Positions 63,710 to 64,000 of a DNA stretch of 64,000 nt are shown here, one piece after another; the stretch's first letter is position 1; the number at the start of each line of letters is the position of its first letter. Source of the stretch: Echinicola marina (GTDB lineage Bacteria > Bacteroidota > Bacteroidia > Cytophagales > Cyclobacteriaceae). Made by a program: the position numbers and the translations under genes. The notes beneath the pieces were generated by a model that was given only the letters and a program-made list of their open reading frames with translations, had not been told where the DNA came from and did no database searches. The DNA lies in the NCBI RefSeq assembly GCF_020463795.1, contig NZ_CP080025.1:5287001-5351000 (forward strand). The letters run 5' to 3'.

Positions 63710-64000
63710 TTACTCCACCGTCACAGATTTTGCCAAATTCCTTGGTTGGTCTACATTACAGCCCCGCATCACTGCAATATGGTAAGAAAGCTGCTGCAAA
63801 GGAATCACAGAAATCAAGGGGACAAAGGCTTCGTGAGCTCTAGGGATTTCAATGACATGATCGGCCATTTTTCTCACAGTTTCATCGCCTTCTGTCACTA
63901 CGGCAATGATCTTCCCTTTCCTCGCTTTAACCTCTTGGATATTGCTGACCACTTTCTCATATGAGCTATCCTGTGTAGCAATGAAAACAACCGGCATTTC
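63710..64000 (-). CDS. glmS: Glutamine--fructose-6-phosphate aminotransferase, C-terminal part
   Basis: Reverse-strand frame is open to the window edge and ends [19 protein letters not shown] at 63710. That [13 protein letters not shown] end, with the sugar-isomerase (SIS) stretch before it ([20 protein letters not shown], then [19 protein letters not shown]), is diagnostic for GlmS. The enzyme makes glucosamine-6-phosphate for peptidoglycan and lipid A. About 95 residues of roughly 610 are in the window. It is immediately upstream of the wecA-like gene on the same strand, which makes sense because both feed cell-surface polymer synthesis. Confidence 0.94.
   Translation of the reverse strand, partial: EMPVVFIATQDSSYEKVVSNIQEVKARKGKIIAVVTEGDETVRKMADHVIEIPRAHEAFVPLISVIPLQQLSYHIAVMRGCNVDQPRNLAKSVTVE

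Overview
The window looks like a chromosomal segment of a gliding-type Bacteroidota, most likely a Cytophagales / Cyclobacteriaceae-like marine bacterium. The reasons are: a 2,375-residue SprA (type IX secretion translocon), a SusC/SusD pair, DUF4292, DUF4837 and DUF6520 families, a tmRNA tag of the form GESNYAMAA, weak ribosome binding sites with several TTG starts, and promoters of the Bacteroidota type (TTTG-N19-TAnnTTTG). The species assignment is inference; no rRNA is present.

From 1 to about 34.7 kb the DNA is ordinary core genome, densely coding: a partial glycosyltransferase, YbaB, hisS, typA, two lipocalin-like lipoproteins, icd, a crotonase, a polysaccharide flippase, dut, then a long plus-strand run of cell-envelope and central genes. 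That run holds a TPR protein, a DUF4292 lipoprotein, an EnvC-like amidase activator, tatA, gatA, an MltD-like transglycosylase, a DUF4837 lipoprotein, maeB, ruvA, sprA, gcvH, a VanZ-like protein and two TonB-like paralogues, ending at the tmRNA gene ssrA.

From about 34.7 to 62.4 kb, immediately 3' of ssrA, the character changes. Genes are sparse, broken or unusual, and separated by hundreds of bases of dispersed repeats. In order: a large primase-helicase related to TOTE conflict systems; an AlbA_2-type regulator gene broken by a 170-bp inversion and a 10-bp tandem duplication; a small ORF plus DUF6169-like gene; a heavily decayed surface-protein/glycosidase-like pseudogene fused to a fragment of a wecA-like gene; a four-gene cassette with phage-like features (DUF5675 and two small membrane proteins); a 516-residue Crp-like regulator divergent from MauE/DoxX and DUF6520 genes; then SusD, SusC and a TlpA-DUF3738 fusion on the minus strand. 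After these come an XRE regulator, a RelE/ParE-type toxin-antitoxin pair, an orphan 221-residue protein and a DUF7151 repeat lipoprotein.

The window closes with a wecA/MraY-like glycan initiating transferase whose frame is broken at a seven-G tract, and the C-terminus of glmS. The 5' end of this wecA-like gene is duplicated 20.5 kb away at 42.96-43.10 kb. This suggests that the accessory region has been rearranged. The strongest candidates for something undescribed are the regulator/MauE/DUF6520/SusCD/TlpA-DUF3738 locus, the four-gene cassette, and the ssrA-adjacent primase-helicase with its broken AlbA_2 neighbour.
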